A stretch of 64,000 bases of DNA from Stackebrandtia nassauensis DSM 44728 (GCF_000024545.1 NC_013947.1:6386001-6450000), one strand, 5' to 3'. Numbered from the stretch's first letter, positions 51,413 through 60,180 are shown. Numbers and translations: made by a program. Notes: generated by a model from the letters alone, not told the origin.

Positions 51413-51778
51413 CTAATCGGTTACTGACGATACGGCCGAAGCCTTTGTGCTGCTGGGAGCACAGATCAAGTTGATGTCGTATTTGCCCTTCGGTGCCTTG
51501 GCCGGGATCGTCACCGACAGGCTCGCCTTGCCGCCCGACAGCGACAGGATGGTGCCGATCGACAGGTCGTCCCCCTTGACGTGGATGATGGCCTTGGTGT
51601 CGATCGTCAGACACGTGATGTCGACGTCGATCTTCTGTCCGACCTTGACCTTGCCCGGCAGCTTGACCGACGCCTTCAGCGGTGGTGCCGCCTCGGCTTC
51701 CCCGGCCGCGGCCCCCGCCACCAGGAACGCCCCGATGGCGAACAGACTCACGATCCCGATGCGAGAAAGTATGCGCAT
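51413..51778 (-). CDS. Small secreted protein (121 aa), unknown
   Basis: The ATG at 51778 follows GGGGGAGGATTTA. A Sec signal peptide (ILSRIGIVSLFAIGAFLVAGAAAG, cleavage near AEA at about residue 30) precedes a beta-rich domain with two Cys (ITCLTID and NLICAPS) probably disulfide-bonded. The pattern LPGKVKVGQKIDVDITC suggests an Ig-like fold. No family is recognised. It is followed by its own terminator. Confidence 0.82.
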   Translation of the reverse strand: MRILSRIGIVSLFAIGAFLVAGAAAGEAEAAPPLKASVKLPGKVKVGQKIDVDITCLTIDTKAIIHVKGDDLSIGTILSLSGGKASLSVTIPAKAPKGKYDINLICAPSSTKASAVSSVTD

Positions 51779-51834
51779 TAAATCCTCCCCCAGAAAATGT
51801 CGTCCTCCCCGCGCACGATCTTGCCCGAAGACGG

Positions 51835-52041
51835 CTAGGAGTTGTCGGTTTCCTCCGAACGGGGGCGCCGGATCGCGCGGACCAGACCGACCAGACCCGC
51901 GAGGGTGAAGACGCTGGCGAAGATCCAGCCGATGGCGTGCGGGGGGATGGTGTGGATGTCGTCGATGAGCCACACCACCGCCAGGGTGGCGAAGAACAGG
52001 CCCGCGATGAGGGACAACGTGTCGGGAGAGTGTCGTTTCAT
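51835..52041 (-). CDS. Small two-helix membrane protein (68 aa)
   Basis: The start ATG overlaps the stop of the preceding PspC gene by 4 bp. Two membrane helices (LIAGLFFATLAVVWLI and IGWIFASVFTLAGLVGLV) are joined by a short HTIPPHA loop, with a basic cytoplasmic tail. It probably works in the membrane with the PspC-domain protein encoded just upstream. Confidence 0.82.
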   Translation of the reverse strand: MKRHSPDTLSLIAGLFFATLAVVWLIDDIHTIPPHAIGWIFASVFTLAGLVGLVRAIRRPRSEETDNS

Positions 52042-53237
52042 CGCTCGATCTCCAGACTCCCCGACTCGACGACGGCGTTGACGACGAGGGTGCCGCCGCC
52101 CTTGCCGTCCGGGCCGAGGGATTCGTAGCCGCGGTTCCAGCGGACGCCGTCCTGGTCGATCTGTTCGCCGTCGACGGTTACCGTGCTGCGCTGGAAGTCC
52201 GCGTTGACGATGACGTCGAGGTTCTCGGGGACCAGGATGGTGGCGGTGCCGGTCCAGATGTTGACCGACAGGGTGGCCCGGTCGTCGTCGGCGAAGTCGA
52301 CGCCGGACAGGTCCAGCCCGGACTCGCCGAGGTTGGCGGTCAGCTGTGAGGGGATGTCGTCCACCTCGACGACCTGCGTGTACTGGGACGAGAACGGGAC
52401 GGTCGGCAGGTTCTGCCCGAGGATCGAGACCCCGGCCAGGCTGATCGACAGCACGACGCCGAGCAGGATCAGGCCGCGGCCGCGGCCCCACCAGGTGCCC
52501 AGCAGCAGGCCGCCGCCGCAGATCAGCAGCGCCACCGCGATCGTGGAGCCCAGCGGGATCTTGGCGCCCAGCATGTCCAGGATCGCGGCGCCGCCGATGA
52601 CGATCACCACGAGGCAGAACGTCACCAGGCCCAGCGAGGAGCGTTCCGGGCGCTGGCGCGGGGCCGGTGGCGGAGCGGGCGGGGGCGGGGGCGGCGGGGA
52701 CTCGGCCGGGAGTTCGAGGGTGCGGTTGGCGTAGGGGCCGTGCGGGGCGAACGGCGCGGCGTACTCGTCGGCGTAGGTCTTGGCGGGCGGGGTCTCGGGT
52801 TCGACGGCGACGGGTTCGGTGCCCTTGCGCCGGGCCAGCACCACCACCAGCGCCGCGATGAACGCGAACACCAGGAACGGGCGGCCGTTGGTGCTGATGA
52901 AGGTCATGATCGCGACCAGGACCGCGCCCAGTCCCAGCAGCACCGTGACGACGCGGGAGGTGCTGGAGCGCTTCGTCGACACCATCGCCCCGAACGGCGA
53001 GGTCTGGTCGCCTTCGGCGGGGAACGCCAGCCAGCACAGCAGGTAGAGCACCAGCCCGGCCCCGGCGAACAGCGTCAGGACGGCCAGCAGCACCCGCCAC
53101 AGCAGCGGGTCGGTGCCGGTGGCGCGTCCGAGGGCGGCGCCGACGCCCGCGATCCTGCGGTCCTCGGCCGAGCGGATCAGACCGAAGCGTGCCGCGCGGC
53201 CGCCGGTGCTCGGCGGGGCGGTGGTTTCCTCGGTCAT
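52038..53237 (-). CDS. PspC domain membrane protein
   Basis: The ATG at 53237 gives 399 residues. The PspC domain (about 15-75) reads RSAEDRRIAGVGAALGRATGTDPLLWRVLLAVLTLFAGAGLVLYLLCWLAFP. Further membrane helices and a Pro-rich loop follow (APPPAPRQRPERS). A C-terminal beta-rich domain, about residues 285-399 (LTANLGESGLDLSGV, TIL-VPENLDVIVNADFQRSTVTVDG), resembles the DUF2154/LiaF-like adhesin region. Together with the divergent PspC kinase and LuxR regulator it forms a LiaF-LiaS-LiaR-like envelope stress module (inference). Confidence 0.87.
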   Translation of the reverse strand: MTEETTAPPSTGGRAARFGLIRSAEDRRIAGVGAALGRATGTDPLLWRVLLAVLTLFAGAGLVLYLLCWLAFPAEGDQTSPFGAMVSTKRSSTSRVVTVLLGLGAVLVAIMTFISTNGRPFLVFAFIAALVVVLARRKGTEPVAVEPETPPAKTYADEYAAPFAPHGPYANRTLELPAESPPPPPPPAPPPAPRQRPERSSLGLVTFCLVVIVIGGAAILDMLGAKIPLGSTIAVALLICGGGLLLGTWWGRGRGLILLGVVLSISLAGVSILGQNLPTVPFSSQYTQVVEVDDIPSQLTANLGESGLDLSGVDFADDDRATLSVNIWTGTATILVPENLDVIVNADFQRSTVTVDGEQIDQDGVRWNRGYESLGPDGKGGGTLVVNAVVESGSLEIER

Positions 53238-53397
53238 GCCCCGATCCTGCCAAGTCCGCGGCGCGAGCGCATCGGTCCCCACCCCTGAGTTAACCCTGAG
53301 CTTGGGAAAGTCCGGGTCGGGTCAGGGGTGGTAACCCTGGTCGAGCAGGGCCGGAGCGTGTGACGATCAATGGGTCACAGAAAAGAGGTGCACCGCC

Positions 53398-54612
53398 ATC
53401 GATACCACCGCGACCGCGACCCCCGCTCGTCCGCCGCTGCGCCGCCGCCGGGCCGGACGGCTGCTGACGGGTGTCGCCAAGGGCGTCGCTGAGCATCTGC
53501 GCATCCGGCCGATCTACGTGCGGCTGGCTTTCGTGGTGCTGTCGACGCCGTGGTTCGACAGCATCGGCGTGCTGTTGTACGTCGCGCTGTGGGCGGTGCT
53601 GCCCAGTGAGAAGAGCGAGCATCCGTGGCGGGATCGGCACCAGTGGCCGATCTTCGCGGTGCTGGGGCTGGGGTTGCTCATCTTCGCGATGACGACGAAC
53701 CTGACCTCCAGCGGGATGCTGTTCGGCTGGGTGGCCGCGACGGTGGCGCTGGGCGCCGGGTTCATCTGGCACCAGATCAAGCCGGACCCCGCGATGGTGA
53801 AACCCGCGGTGTCGCCCAAGGGGAAGCGGGACGCGATCCTGCGGTTGGGCGGCGGCGGGTTGTTGGTCGCCACCGGCGTGATCGGGACGATGGTGGTGCT
53901 GCTGGGGCTGGACGAGCGCAACGCCGACAGCATCATCAACAGCGTCCTGTTCACGGTGATCGCGTTGGCCGGTATGGCGTTGGTGTTCGGGCCGCTGGCC
54001 TGGCGCACCATGACCCAGCTGCGCAGTGAGCGCGAGGCGCGGGTACGGGAGGCCGAGCGGGCCGACATCGCCGCGATGGTGCACGACCAGGTGCTGCACA
54101 CGCTGGCGCTGATCCAGCGTCGCGCCGGGGACAGCCGCGAGGTGGTGCGGCTGGCGCGCGGGCAGGAACGGGCGCTGCGCAACTGGCTGTACAAGCCGGG
54201 CGCCGACGCCGAGGAGAAGCTACAGGCCGCGCTGGAGGCGGTGTCGGCGGAGGTGGAGGACTCCTTCGCCATCAGCGTGGACGCGGTGGTCGTGGGCGAC
54301 TGCGACATGGACCCGCACTCGGCGGCGCTGGTGGCCGCAGCCCGGGAGGCGATGGTCAACGCCGCCAAACACGCCGGAGTCGACAGCATCTCGCTGTACG
54401 CCGAGGTGGAGCCGGACCTGTTGAGCGTGTTCATCCGCGACCGTGGCGCGGGTTTCGATCCGGACGACGTGGACGCCGACCGGCACGGCGTCCGTGGTTC
54501 GATCATGGACAGGATGCTGCGGCACGGCGGCAAGGCCGAGGTGCGCAGTACCGTCGGCGAAGGCACCGAGGTGCGGTTGCACATGCCACGCGGCCAGGAG
54601 GACAAACGATGA
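53398..54612 (+). CDS. PspC-domain sensor histidine kinase (apparent AUC start)
   Basis: The PspC domain (RRAGRLLTGVAKGVAEHL, then RPIYVRLAFVVLS) is in frame from the stop at 53332 onward, but this stretch contains no ATG, GTG or TTG before the domain. The only plausible initiator is ATC at 53398, 7 bp after AGAGGTG. A GTG at 53518 would cut the domain in half. The 404-residue product then has four to five membrane helices, a HisKA_3-type segment with VHDQVLHTLAL and a HATPase with EAMVNAAKHAG and DRGAGFD. The response regulator overlaps its end (ATGA). A frame error in the first 100 bases is the alternative. Confidence 0.82.
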   Translation: MDTTATATPARPPLRRRRAGRLLTGVAKGVAEHLRIRPIYVRLAFVVLSTPWFDSIGVLLYVALWAVLPSEKSEHPWRDRHQWPIFAVLGLGLLIFAMTTNLTSSGMLFGWVAATVALGAGFIWHQIKPDPAMVKPAVSPKGKRDAILRLGGGGLLVATGVIGTMVVLLGLDERNADSIINSVLFTVIALAGMALVFGPLAWRTMTQLRSEREARVREAERADIAAMVHDQVLHTLALIQRRAGDSREVVRLARGQERALRNWLYKPGADAEEKLQAALEAVSAEVEDSFAISVDAVVVGDCDMDPHSAALVAAAREAMVNAAKHAGVDSISLYAEVEPDLLSVFIRDRGAGFDPDDVDADRHGVRGSIMDRMLRHGGKAEVRSTVGEGTEVRLHMPRGQEDKR

Positions 54613-55262
54613 ACGACACGGACAAACGCCTGCGGGTGTTCCTCGTCGACGACCACGCGATGTTCCGCGCCGGGGTGCGCTCGGAGCTGGGTGAGGCCGT
54701 GGAGGTCGCCGGGGAGGCGGGGACGGTCGCCGAGGCGATCACCGGCATCGAGAAGCAGCTGCCCGATGTGGTGCTTTTGGACGTTCACATGCCCGATGGT
54801 GGCGGAAGAGCCGTGCTGGAACGGGTTCGGGCGTCGCGTCCGGACGTCAAGTTCCTGGCACTGTCCGTTTCGGACGCCGCCGAGGACGTGATCGGACTGA
54901 TCCGCGCCGGGGCCCGCGGCTATGTCACCAAGACGATCGCGGCGTCCGAACTGGTCGCCGCCATCCGCCGGGTCGCCGAGGGGGACGCGGTGTTCTCGCC
55001 GCGGCTGGCGGGGTTCGTGCTGGACGCGTTCGCGTCGAAGTCGCAGGCTCCGGCCAGCGACCCCGAGCTGGACCAGCTGACCAACCGGGAGCGGGAAGTG
55101 TTGCGACTGTTGGCCCGCGGCTACGCGTACAAGGAGATAGCGCGCGAACTCTACATTTCGATCAAGACGGTCGAGACACATGTGTCCAATGTGCTCAGAA
55201 AACTACAAATGTCCAATAGATATGAGCTTTCCCGGTGGGCTGTCGACCGACGAATTGTCTGA
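54609..55262 (+). CDS. NarL/LuxR-type response regulator
   Basis: A 217-residue protein with a receiver domain (VFLVDDHAMFRAG, phosphoacceptor Asp in VVLLDVHMPDGGG at about residue 57, Lys in GYVTKTI) and a LuxR-type HTH (LTNREREVLRLLARGYAYKEIARELYIS, then KTVETHVSNVLRKL). It overlaps the kinase gene by 4 bp and is its cognate partner. Likely targets include the divergent PspC genes and perhaps the surface protein gene at 55420. The last 60 bp are notably less GC-rich than the rest. Confidence 0.93.
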   Translation: MNDTDKRLRVFLVDDHAMFRAGVRSELGEAVEVAGEAGTVAEAITGIEKQLPDVVLLDVHMPDGGGRAVLERVRASRPDVKFLALSVSDAAEDVIGLIRAGARGYVTKTIAASELVAAIRRVAEGDAVFSPRLAGFVLDAFASKSQAPASDPELDQLTNREREVLRLLARGYAYKEIARELYISIKTVETHVSNVLRKLQMSNRYELSRWAVDRRIV

Positions 55263-55419
55263 TATGGCAGATTTTAGGTTGCGATAATACCTCCTTTTCG
55301 GTCATTTCGGTCATCCAAAGGGTTTGGCCCCTAACGCAACCCGTTTCCATCCGCTAACGTGTGTCACTCGGAAGTACTTTCCCCCAACCGAAACAGTTCC
55401 CCCGGGAGGGACACAGAAT

Positions 55420-56502
55420 ATGAAGAAAACCTGGATGCGGGCGGGCGTTGCCCTGACGGCCGCCGCAGCCCTCGGCGTCGGACTGGCGGGCACCGCCCAC
55501 GCCGACGACGAGAAAGAGCCCGTCAAGGCCACTCCCACCACCGAAAGTGGCTGGAAGGTCAATGGCGGCGACGGTAGTTCGGTCGGCCAGATCAGCGCCA
55601 GCCGTATCTACCTGACCACCGCCGACGGCACCAAGTCCCCGGTGTACTGCATCGACATCCACACCCGCCTCGACACGACCCACGAGTACGAGGAAGGCAG
55701 CTGGGAAGAGTCCGGCGTCGCCAACCTCCCGCTGGTGCAGTGGATCCTTCACAACAGCTACCCGAACGTCGCCCCCGCTGACCTCGCCGAGGCGGCTGGA
55801 GCCGACGTCGCCGGACTGGACGAGAAGACCCTCGAACAGGCCGCGTACACCGCGACCCAGACCGCGATCTGGAACAAGACCGACGGCTTCAAGCTCGACG
55901 CCGCGGACTCCACCGCTGAGGGTGCCGAGATCGACGCTCTGGTGACCGCTATCGACAAGTACCTGGTCGAGAGCGCCGAGGAAATGCCCGAGCCCACCAA
56001 GGAGTTCACCCTTGACGGTCCGGACGCCTGGGACGCCTCCGAGAAGTCCGACGCCTTCAAGCTGACCGCTCCCGGCGGTACCGCGAAGGTCAAGGCCGAA
56101 GGCGCCAAGATCGTCGACGAGAACGACAAGGAACTCTCCGAGGTCAAGTCCGGTCAGGAGTTCTACCTGATCCCGGATGACGGTGCCGAGAAGATCACGC
56201 TGACCGCCACCTCCGAGTACTCCACCCCGTCCGGTTCGGTCTTCCTGACCACCGGTCAGCCCGTCGAGGCCGCCAAGGAGCTGAAGACCGACAAGTCGCA
56301 GCGCCTGATCCTGGCCAAGGCCCTTCCGGGTGAGACCGGCGCCGAGTGGGAGTTCGAGCTCGACGACAGCGGAACCCTGCCGGTCACCGGTATGTCGCTG
56401 ACCAACTCGCTGCTGGCCGGTGCCGGTCTGCTGCTGGTCGGTGCGCTGGCCGTCGTCGTGATGCGCCGCCGTCGCGTTGCCTCCTCCTGGGGCGACGCGT
56501 AA
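55420..56502 (+). CDS. LPxTG-anchored thioester-domain surface protein
   Basis: The ATG at 55420 follows GGGAGGG. Features: signal peptide (cleaved near AHA at about residue 28); a thioester domain with C77 in SPVYCIDIH and Q147 in YTATQTAIW, the Cys-Gln pair that forms the internal thioester of TED/TQXA adhesins; an acidic beta-rich stalk; then the sortase signal LPVTG (about 320-324), a membrane helix and RRRR. It would covalently capture a target on surfaces outside the cell. The length (360) indicates one thioester domain. Confidence 0.9.
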   Translation: MKKTWMRAGVALTAAAALGVGLAGTAHADDEKEPVKATPTTESGWKVNGGDGSSVGQISASRIYLTTADGTKSPVYCIDIHTRLDTTHEYEEGSWEESGVANLPLVQWILHNSYPNVAPADLAEAAGADVAGLDEKTLEQAAYTATQTAIWNKTDGFKLDAADSTAEGAEIDALVTAIDKYLVESAEEMPEPTKEFTLDGPDAWDASEKSDAFKLTAPGGTAKVKAEGAKIVDENDKELSEVKSGQEFYLIPDDGAEKITLTATSEYSTPSGSVFLTTGQPVEAAKELKTDKSQRLILAKALPGETGAEWEFELDDSGTLPVTGMSLTNSLLAGAGLLLVGALAVVVMRRRRVASSWGDA

Positions 56503-56530
56503 GCACCACTGAGTTAGACGCAGTACTTCT

Positions 56531-56565
56531 GGGGCGGTTCCCGTGATGCGGGAACCGCCCCTTCG
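56531..56565 (+). terminator. Terminator of the surface protein gene
   Basis: A perfect 13-bp GC-rich stem (56531-56543 with 56549-56561) with a 5-nt loop, followed by TTCG. Confidence 0.72.
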
Positions 56566-56604
56566 ATGTTCGCGAACCGCCCATCCTGTGGCATACTTGC
56601 CGAC

Positions 56605-56670
56605 GTGCACAGCGACACGCGATTTTATGGCTACTACGGCACCGGTTGTCCGGGCCGTAGGTCGTGCTGA
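56605..56670 (+). CDS. Phe/Tyr-rich leader peptide of the chorismate mutase attenuator
   Basis: A GTG-initiated 21-residue peptide contains Phe-Tyr-Gly-Tyr-Tyr at codons 7-11, using the rare TTT and TAT codons in this GC-rich genome. It precedes two mutually exclusive hairpins and a chorismate mutase gene, whose pathway makes Phe and Tyr. A possible promoter (TTCGCG 56569-56574, 17 bp, CATACT 56592-56597) would start transcription at the GTG, i.e. a leaderless leader. No ribosome-binding site is visible, consistent with that. Confidence 0.8.
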   Translation: MHSDTRFYGYYGTGCPGRRSC

Positions 56671-56717
56671 GCTGTAAACAGACCTACCGCCCCGGGCATC
56701 GAGCCCGGGGTGTTTTT
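56651..56717 (+). promoter_or_regulatory. Transcription attenuator upstream of chorismate mutase
   Basis: The terminator is CCCCGGGC (56690-56697), a 5-nt loop, GCCCGGGG (56703-56710) and TGTTTTT. The competing hairpin pairs 56651-56663 (contains GTAGGTC) with 56681-56694 (GACCTAC plus GCCCG), consuming the left arm of the terminator. A ribosome stalled at the Tyr codons (56626-56637) leaves 56651 onward free, so the antiterminator forms. A ribosome reaching the stop at 56670 covers it, so the terminator forms. Confidence 0.82.
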
Positions 56718-56779
56718 CATGAGACCGGGTTCGTTTCGAGGCGACAGACACTCTTCACACGAAACAGGGAGCACCCGAC

Positions 56780-57043
56780 ATGAACGCCGACACCGCCACC
56801 ACCGAGCCCGACCTCAACACGCTTCGCGAGCGCATCAACGGCATCGATGACGAGATCATCCGGCTGTGGAAGGAACGATCGCAGGTGTCCAAGGAGGTGG
56901 GCCGGATCCGGATGGCCGCGGGAGGCACTCGGCTTGTGCTGTCCCGCGAGCGCCAGATCTGCGAACGCTTCCGCGAGGCGCTCGGCGAGGACGGGACCCA
57001 GCTGGCGCTGTTGCTGCTGCGAGCCGGTCGCGGCCCCTTGTAG
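56780..57043 (+). CDS. Chorismate mutase, AroQ type
   Basis: An 87-residue helical protein with the AroQ pattern LNTLRERINGIDDEIIRLWKERSQVSKEVGRIR (catalytic Arg and Lys in the first helix) and the second-helix segment LSRERQICERFREAL. It converts chorismate to prephenate for Phe/Tyr synthesis. The length is normal for stand-alone actinobacterial enzymes, which often need DAHP synthase for full activity. Expression appears controlled by the attenuator directly upstream. Confidence 0.9.
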   Translation: MNADTATTEPDLNTLRERINGIDDEIIRLWKERSQVSKEVGRIRMAAGGTRLVLSRERQICERFREALGEDGTQLALLLLRAGRGPL

Positions 57044-57251
57044 ACACCGCTCCTCGGCACCTCGCATCCGGCGAAAACCAGTGGAACGGCGCCGCCGTGC
57101 GCCGTTAGCATGCGATGGAACTTGTCGTCTTCAGCGAGGACGTGCCGTTGTACACCCTGTGAGACCTCCCAAGAACTGATTCTCAGCGCGCCGCGCTTCC
57201 GCGCCGCGCTCATCTTTGTTGCGGACTTCTCACCGAGACGGGTGTATCTCC

Positions 57252-57800
57252 ATGCTCGAAAACTGGGTGGTCATGCCCACCCGGTTGCCGCTGATTCGCC
57301 GTCGCTGCCACGTGTGCGCCTCCGCGCGCTTTGGGCCGAGCGGCAAATTCCGCGTCAATGCCAACCAGAAACTCATCGACGTGTGGCTCCTCGCGCTGTG
57401 CACCGGCTGCGGGGAGACCACGAAGCTCACGGTCCTGGAGCGGACGAGAGTGCGCGCCATTCCGTCCGGACTGCTGGACCGGCTGCTTCACGACGACCCC
57501 GACCTGATCGCCGAACTGCTCCAGGATCCGGCGATCCAACGCCGCAATCGCGTCTGTCTCGACTGGGAGGACGCGTGGCGTCTCGACACCGGTGAGCCGG
57601 ACCGTCAAGGCGCCGAGGTCATCGAAGTCGCCGTCCATTTCGCGGCCCGGATCCCGGTCCGGGTGGAGCGACTGATCGCCGAGGGCCTGGGGCTGTCCCG
57701 GGCCGAGGTGGAACGACTGACCGTGACGGGAAACCTCGTCTCGGCGGTGAAGCCGAGCGGCAAGCTCAGCGAGGACTTCACCTTCACGGTCAAACGCTGA
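57252..57800 (+). CDS. DUF1062 domain protein
   Basis: The ATG at 57252 fits the family start (LENWVVMPTRLPLIRRRCHVC). The 182-residue protein has a probable zinc site from CHVC and CTGC (about residues 19-22 and 54-57) and a long helical middle. Its C-terminal segment resembles an S4-type RNA-binding turn (VRVERLIAEGLGLSRAEVERLTVTG). The DUF1062 function is unknown; the two features suggest RNA contact. The 208-bp gap before it holds no other gene that I can support. Confidence 0.85.
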   Translation: MLENWVVMPTRLPLIRRRCHVCASARFGPSGKFRVNANQKLIDVWLLALCTGCGETTKLTVLERTRVRAIPSGLLDRLLHDDPDLIAELLQDPAIQRRNRVCLDWEDAWRLDTGEPDRQGAEVIEVAVHFAARIPVRVERLIAEGLGLSRAEVERLTVTGNLVSAVKPSGKLSEDFTFTVKR

Positions 57801-57891
57801 ACCGCTCACGGGCCCGTCCGGCAGACCCGCCGGGCGGGCCCGCCCGTGGCGCGAAGCGGTGTCCCAGGCGGGGCCTAGACTGACAGGCGCC

Positions 57892-60180
57892 ATGGACTCT
57901 CTCTTCGAAACCGCGCTTCCCGCTTCCGGTTCGGCCGCCGATTCCCTGCTCGACGGGCTCAATGACCCGCAGCGGCAGGCTGTCCTGCACGAGGGCCCGC
58001 CGCTGTTGATCGTGGCGGGAGCCGGTTCCGGCAAGACCCGGGTGCTGACGCAACGCATCGCGCACCTGGTGGCCGTCCGGGGTGTGCACCCCGGGGAGAT
58101 CCTGGCGATCACCTTCACCAACAAGGCCGCCGCCGAGATGCGGGATCGGGTCTCAAGCGTGGTCGGCAACCGGGCCCGGATGATGTGGGTGCTGACCTTC
58201 CACGCCGCGTGCATGCGGATCCTGCGGCGGGAGCACGAGCGGCTGAACCTGAAGTCCACCTTCACCGTCTACGACTCCGACGACTCGCGGCGGCTGATGC
58301 AGCAGGTGGCCCGGGACATGGAGCTGGACAAGCGCCACACCCCCCGGGGCCTGTTGGCCTCGGTGTCGCGGCTGAAGAACGAGCTCATCGACCCGGACGC
58401 CGCGATGGCGGCGGTGGAGACGCCGCACCACCGCACCGTCGCCGAGGCCTACAAGCGCTACGACGAGCGGCTGCGGGCGGCGCACGCTCTCGACTTCGAC
58501 GACATCATCGGGCACACCGTGCACCTGTTCCGGGCCTACCCGCAGGTGGCCCGGGAGTACCGGCGCCGGTTCCGGCACGTCATGGTCGACGAGTACCAGG
58601 ACACCAACCACGCCCAGTACGAGCTGGTGCGGGCGCTGGTCGGCGACGACGCGACCGACGAGGAGGTGCCGCCGTCGCAGTTGTGCGTCGTGGGCGACGC
58701 CGACCAGTCGATCTACGCGTTCCGGGGCGCGACGATCCGCAACATCCTGGAGTTCGAGCGCGACTTCCCCGACGCGACGACGATCCTGCTGGAGCAGAAC
58801 TACCGCTCCACTCAGACCATCTTGGACGCCGCCAACGGCGTGATCCGCAAGAACCCGTCCCGCAAGGACAAGAAACTGTGGACGGATTCGGGGCCGGGCG
58901 CCAAGATCAAGCGTTACGACGCCGACAACGAGCACGACGAGGCGGCCTGGGTCGCCGAGCGCATCGACGCGCTGGCCGACTCCGACGGGGTGAAGCCCCG
59001 CGACGTCGCGGTCTTCTACCGCACCAACGCCCAGTCCCGGGTCTTCGAGGACGCGTTCATCCGGCGCGGCATCCCGTACAAGGTCGTCGGCGGGGTGCGG
59101 TTCTACGAGCGCAAGGAGGTCCGCGACGCGCTGGCCTACCTGCGGCTGACCGTCAACGAGGACGACATCGTCTCGGGGCGCCGGGTCGTCAACGTGCCCA
59201 AGCGCGGCATCGGCGACCGGGCGGTGGCCTGTGTGGACGCGCTGGCCGACCGGGAGCAGATCTCGTTCGGGGCGGCGCTGCGCCGGGTCGACGAGGCCGT
59301 GGGCATCTCCACCCGGGCCGCCGGGGGCGTCAAGAAGTTCGTGGCGGTGCTGGACGCCGCCCGCGAGCGCGTCGACGCCGGCGAGCCGCCCGAGGTGGTG
59401 CTGGAGACGCTGCTCAACGACTCCGGTTACCTGGCCGAGCTGAACGCCTCCACCGATCCGCAGGACGAGGCGCGGGTCGACAACCTGCAGGAGCTCGTGT
59501 CGGTGGCCCGGGAGTACACCGAGCGGGTCGAGGCCGAAGTCGACGTCGATTCCGACGTCCCGGGTCCGACGGTGGCCAACTTTCTGGAGCAGGTGTCGCT
59601 GGTGGCCGACGCCGACCAGATCCCCGACCCGGAGGCCGACTCCGACGGTGTCGTGACCCTGATGACGCTGCACACCGCCAAGGGTCTCGAGTTCGACGTG
59701 GTGTTCCTGTCCGGCATGGACCAGGGCGTGTTCCCGCACGAGCGGTCGCTCGGCGAGGCCAAGGAGATGGAGGAGGAGCGCCGACTGGCCTATGTGGGCA
59801 TCACGCGGGCCCGGCAGCTGCTGCACGTGTCCCGCGCCGAGACCCGCAGTGCCTGGGGGCAGCCGCAGTTCCATCCGCCGAGCCAGTTCCTGGAGGAGAT
59901 GCCGGGCGAGCTGCTGGAGGCCGAACGCGCCGTCGCCAAGTCCGCGCTGGGGATCCCCGGCGTCCGGCGGGGCATGTCCACGGCGGAGCTGACCACCCCC
60001 AAGCGCCCGGCCGGTGACATCCCGGTGCTGTCGGCGGGCGACCGGGTCTCCCACGACAAGTGGGGGCTGGGCACCGTGGTCGAGGTCAAGGGTTCGGGTC
60101 CGCGCGCGCAGGCGTGCGTCGACTTCGGCGAGGGCCCCAAATGGCTCGTCGTCCGGCATGCCCCGATTCAGAAGCTCTGA
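57892..60180 (+). CDS. pcrA: ATP-dependent DNA helicase PcrA/UvrD
   Basis: A 762-residue superfamily 1A helicase starting at ATG 57892. Motifs in order: LNDPQRQAV, Walker A AGAGSGKT (42-49), TFTNKAAAEM, VDEYQDTN (Walker B), GDADQSIYAFRGA, LEQNYRST, FYRTNAQSR, VTLMTLHTAKGLEFDVVF and YVGITRARQLL. The last 50 residues form the Tudor-like GDRVSHDKWGLGTVVEV domain that contacts RNA polymerase or other partners. It acts in nucleotide excision repair and in removing obstacles from DNA. Confidence 0.95.
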   Translation: MDSLFETALPASGSAADSLLDGLNDPQRQAVLHEGPPLLIVAGAGSGKTRVLTQRIAHLVAVRGVHPGEILAITFTNKAAAEMRDRVSSVVGNRARMMWVLTFHAACMRILRREHERLNLKSTFTVYDSDDSRRLMQQVARDMELDKRHTPRGLLASVSRLKNELIDPDAAMAAVETPHHRTVAEAYKRYDERLRAAHALDFDDIIGHTVHLFRAYPQVAREYRRRFRHVMVDEYQDTNHAQYELVRALVGDDATDEEVPPSQLCVVGDADQSIYAFRGATIRNILEFERDFPDATTILLEQNYRSTQTILDAANGVIRKNPSRKDKKLWTDSGPGAKIKRYDADNEHDEAAWVAERIDALADSDGVKPRDVAVFYRTNAQSRVFEDAFIRRGIPYKVVGGVRFYERKEVRDALAYLRLTVNEDDIVSGRRVVNVPKRGIGDRAVACVDALADREQISFGAALRRVDEAVGISTRAAGGVKKFVAVLDAARERVDAGEPPEVVLETLLNDSGYLAELNASTDPQDEARVDNLQELVSVAREYTERVEAEVDVDSDVPGPTVANFLEQVSLVADADQIPDPEADSDGVVTLMTLHTAKGLEFDVVFLSGMDQGVFPHERSLGEAKEMEEERRLAYVGITRARQLLHVSRAETRSAWGQPQFHPPSQFLEEMPGELLEAERAVAKSALGIPGVRRGMSTAELTTPKRPAGDIPVLSAGDRVSHDKWGLGTVVEVKGSGPRAQACVDFGEGPKWLVVRHAPIQKL

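Noticed and set aside
56600-56720. Possible tRNA or small RNA gene
   Set aside because: No cloverleaf or T-loop can be drawn. The structures are explained better by a leader-peptide attenuator before chorismate mutase.
57110-57595. Alternative plus-strand frame overlapping the DUF1062 gene
   Set aside because: Basic, Arg/Pro-rich sequence without family features, whereas the 57252 frame has the DUF1062 Cys motifs and start.
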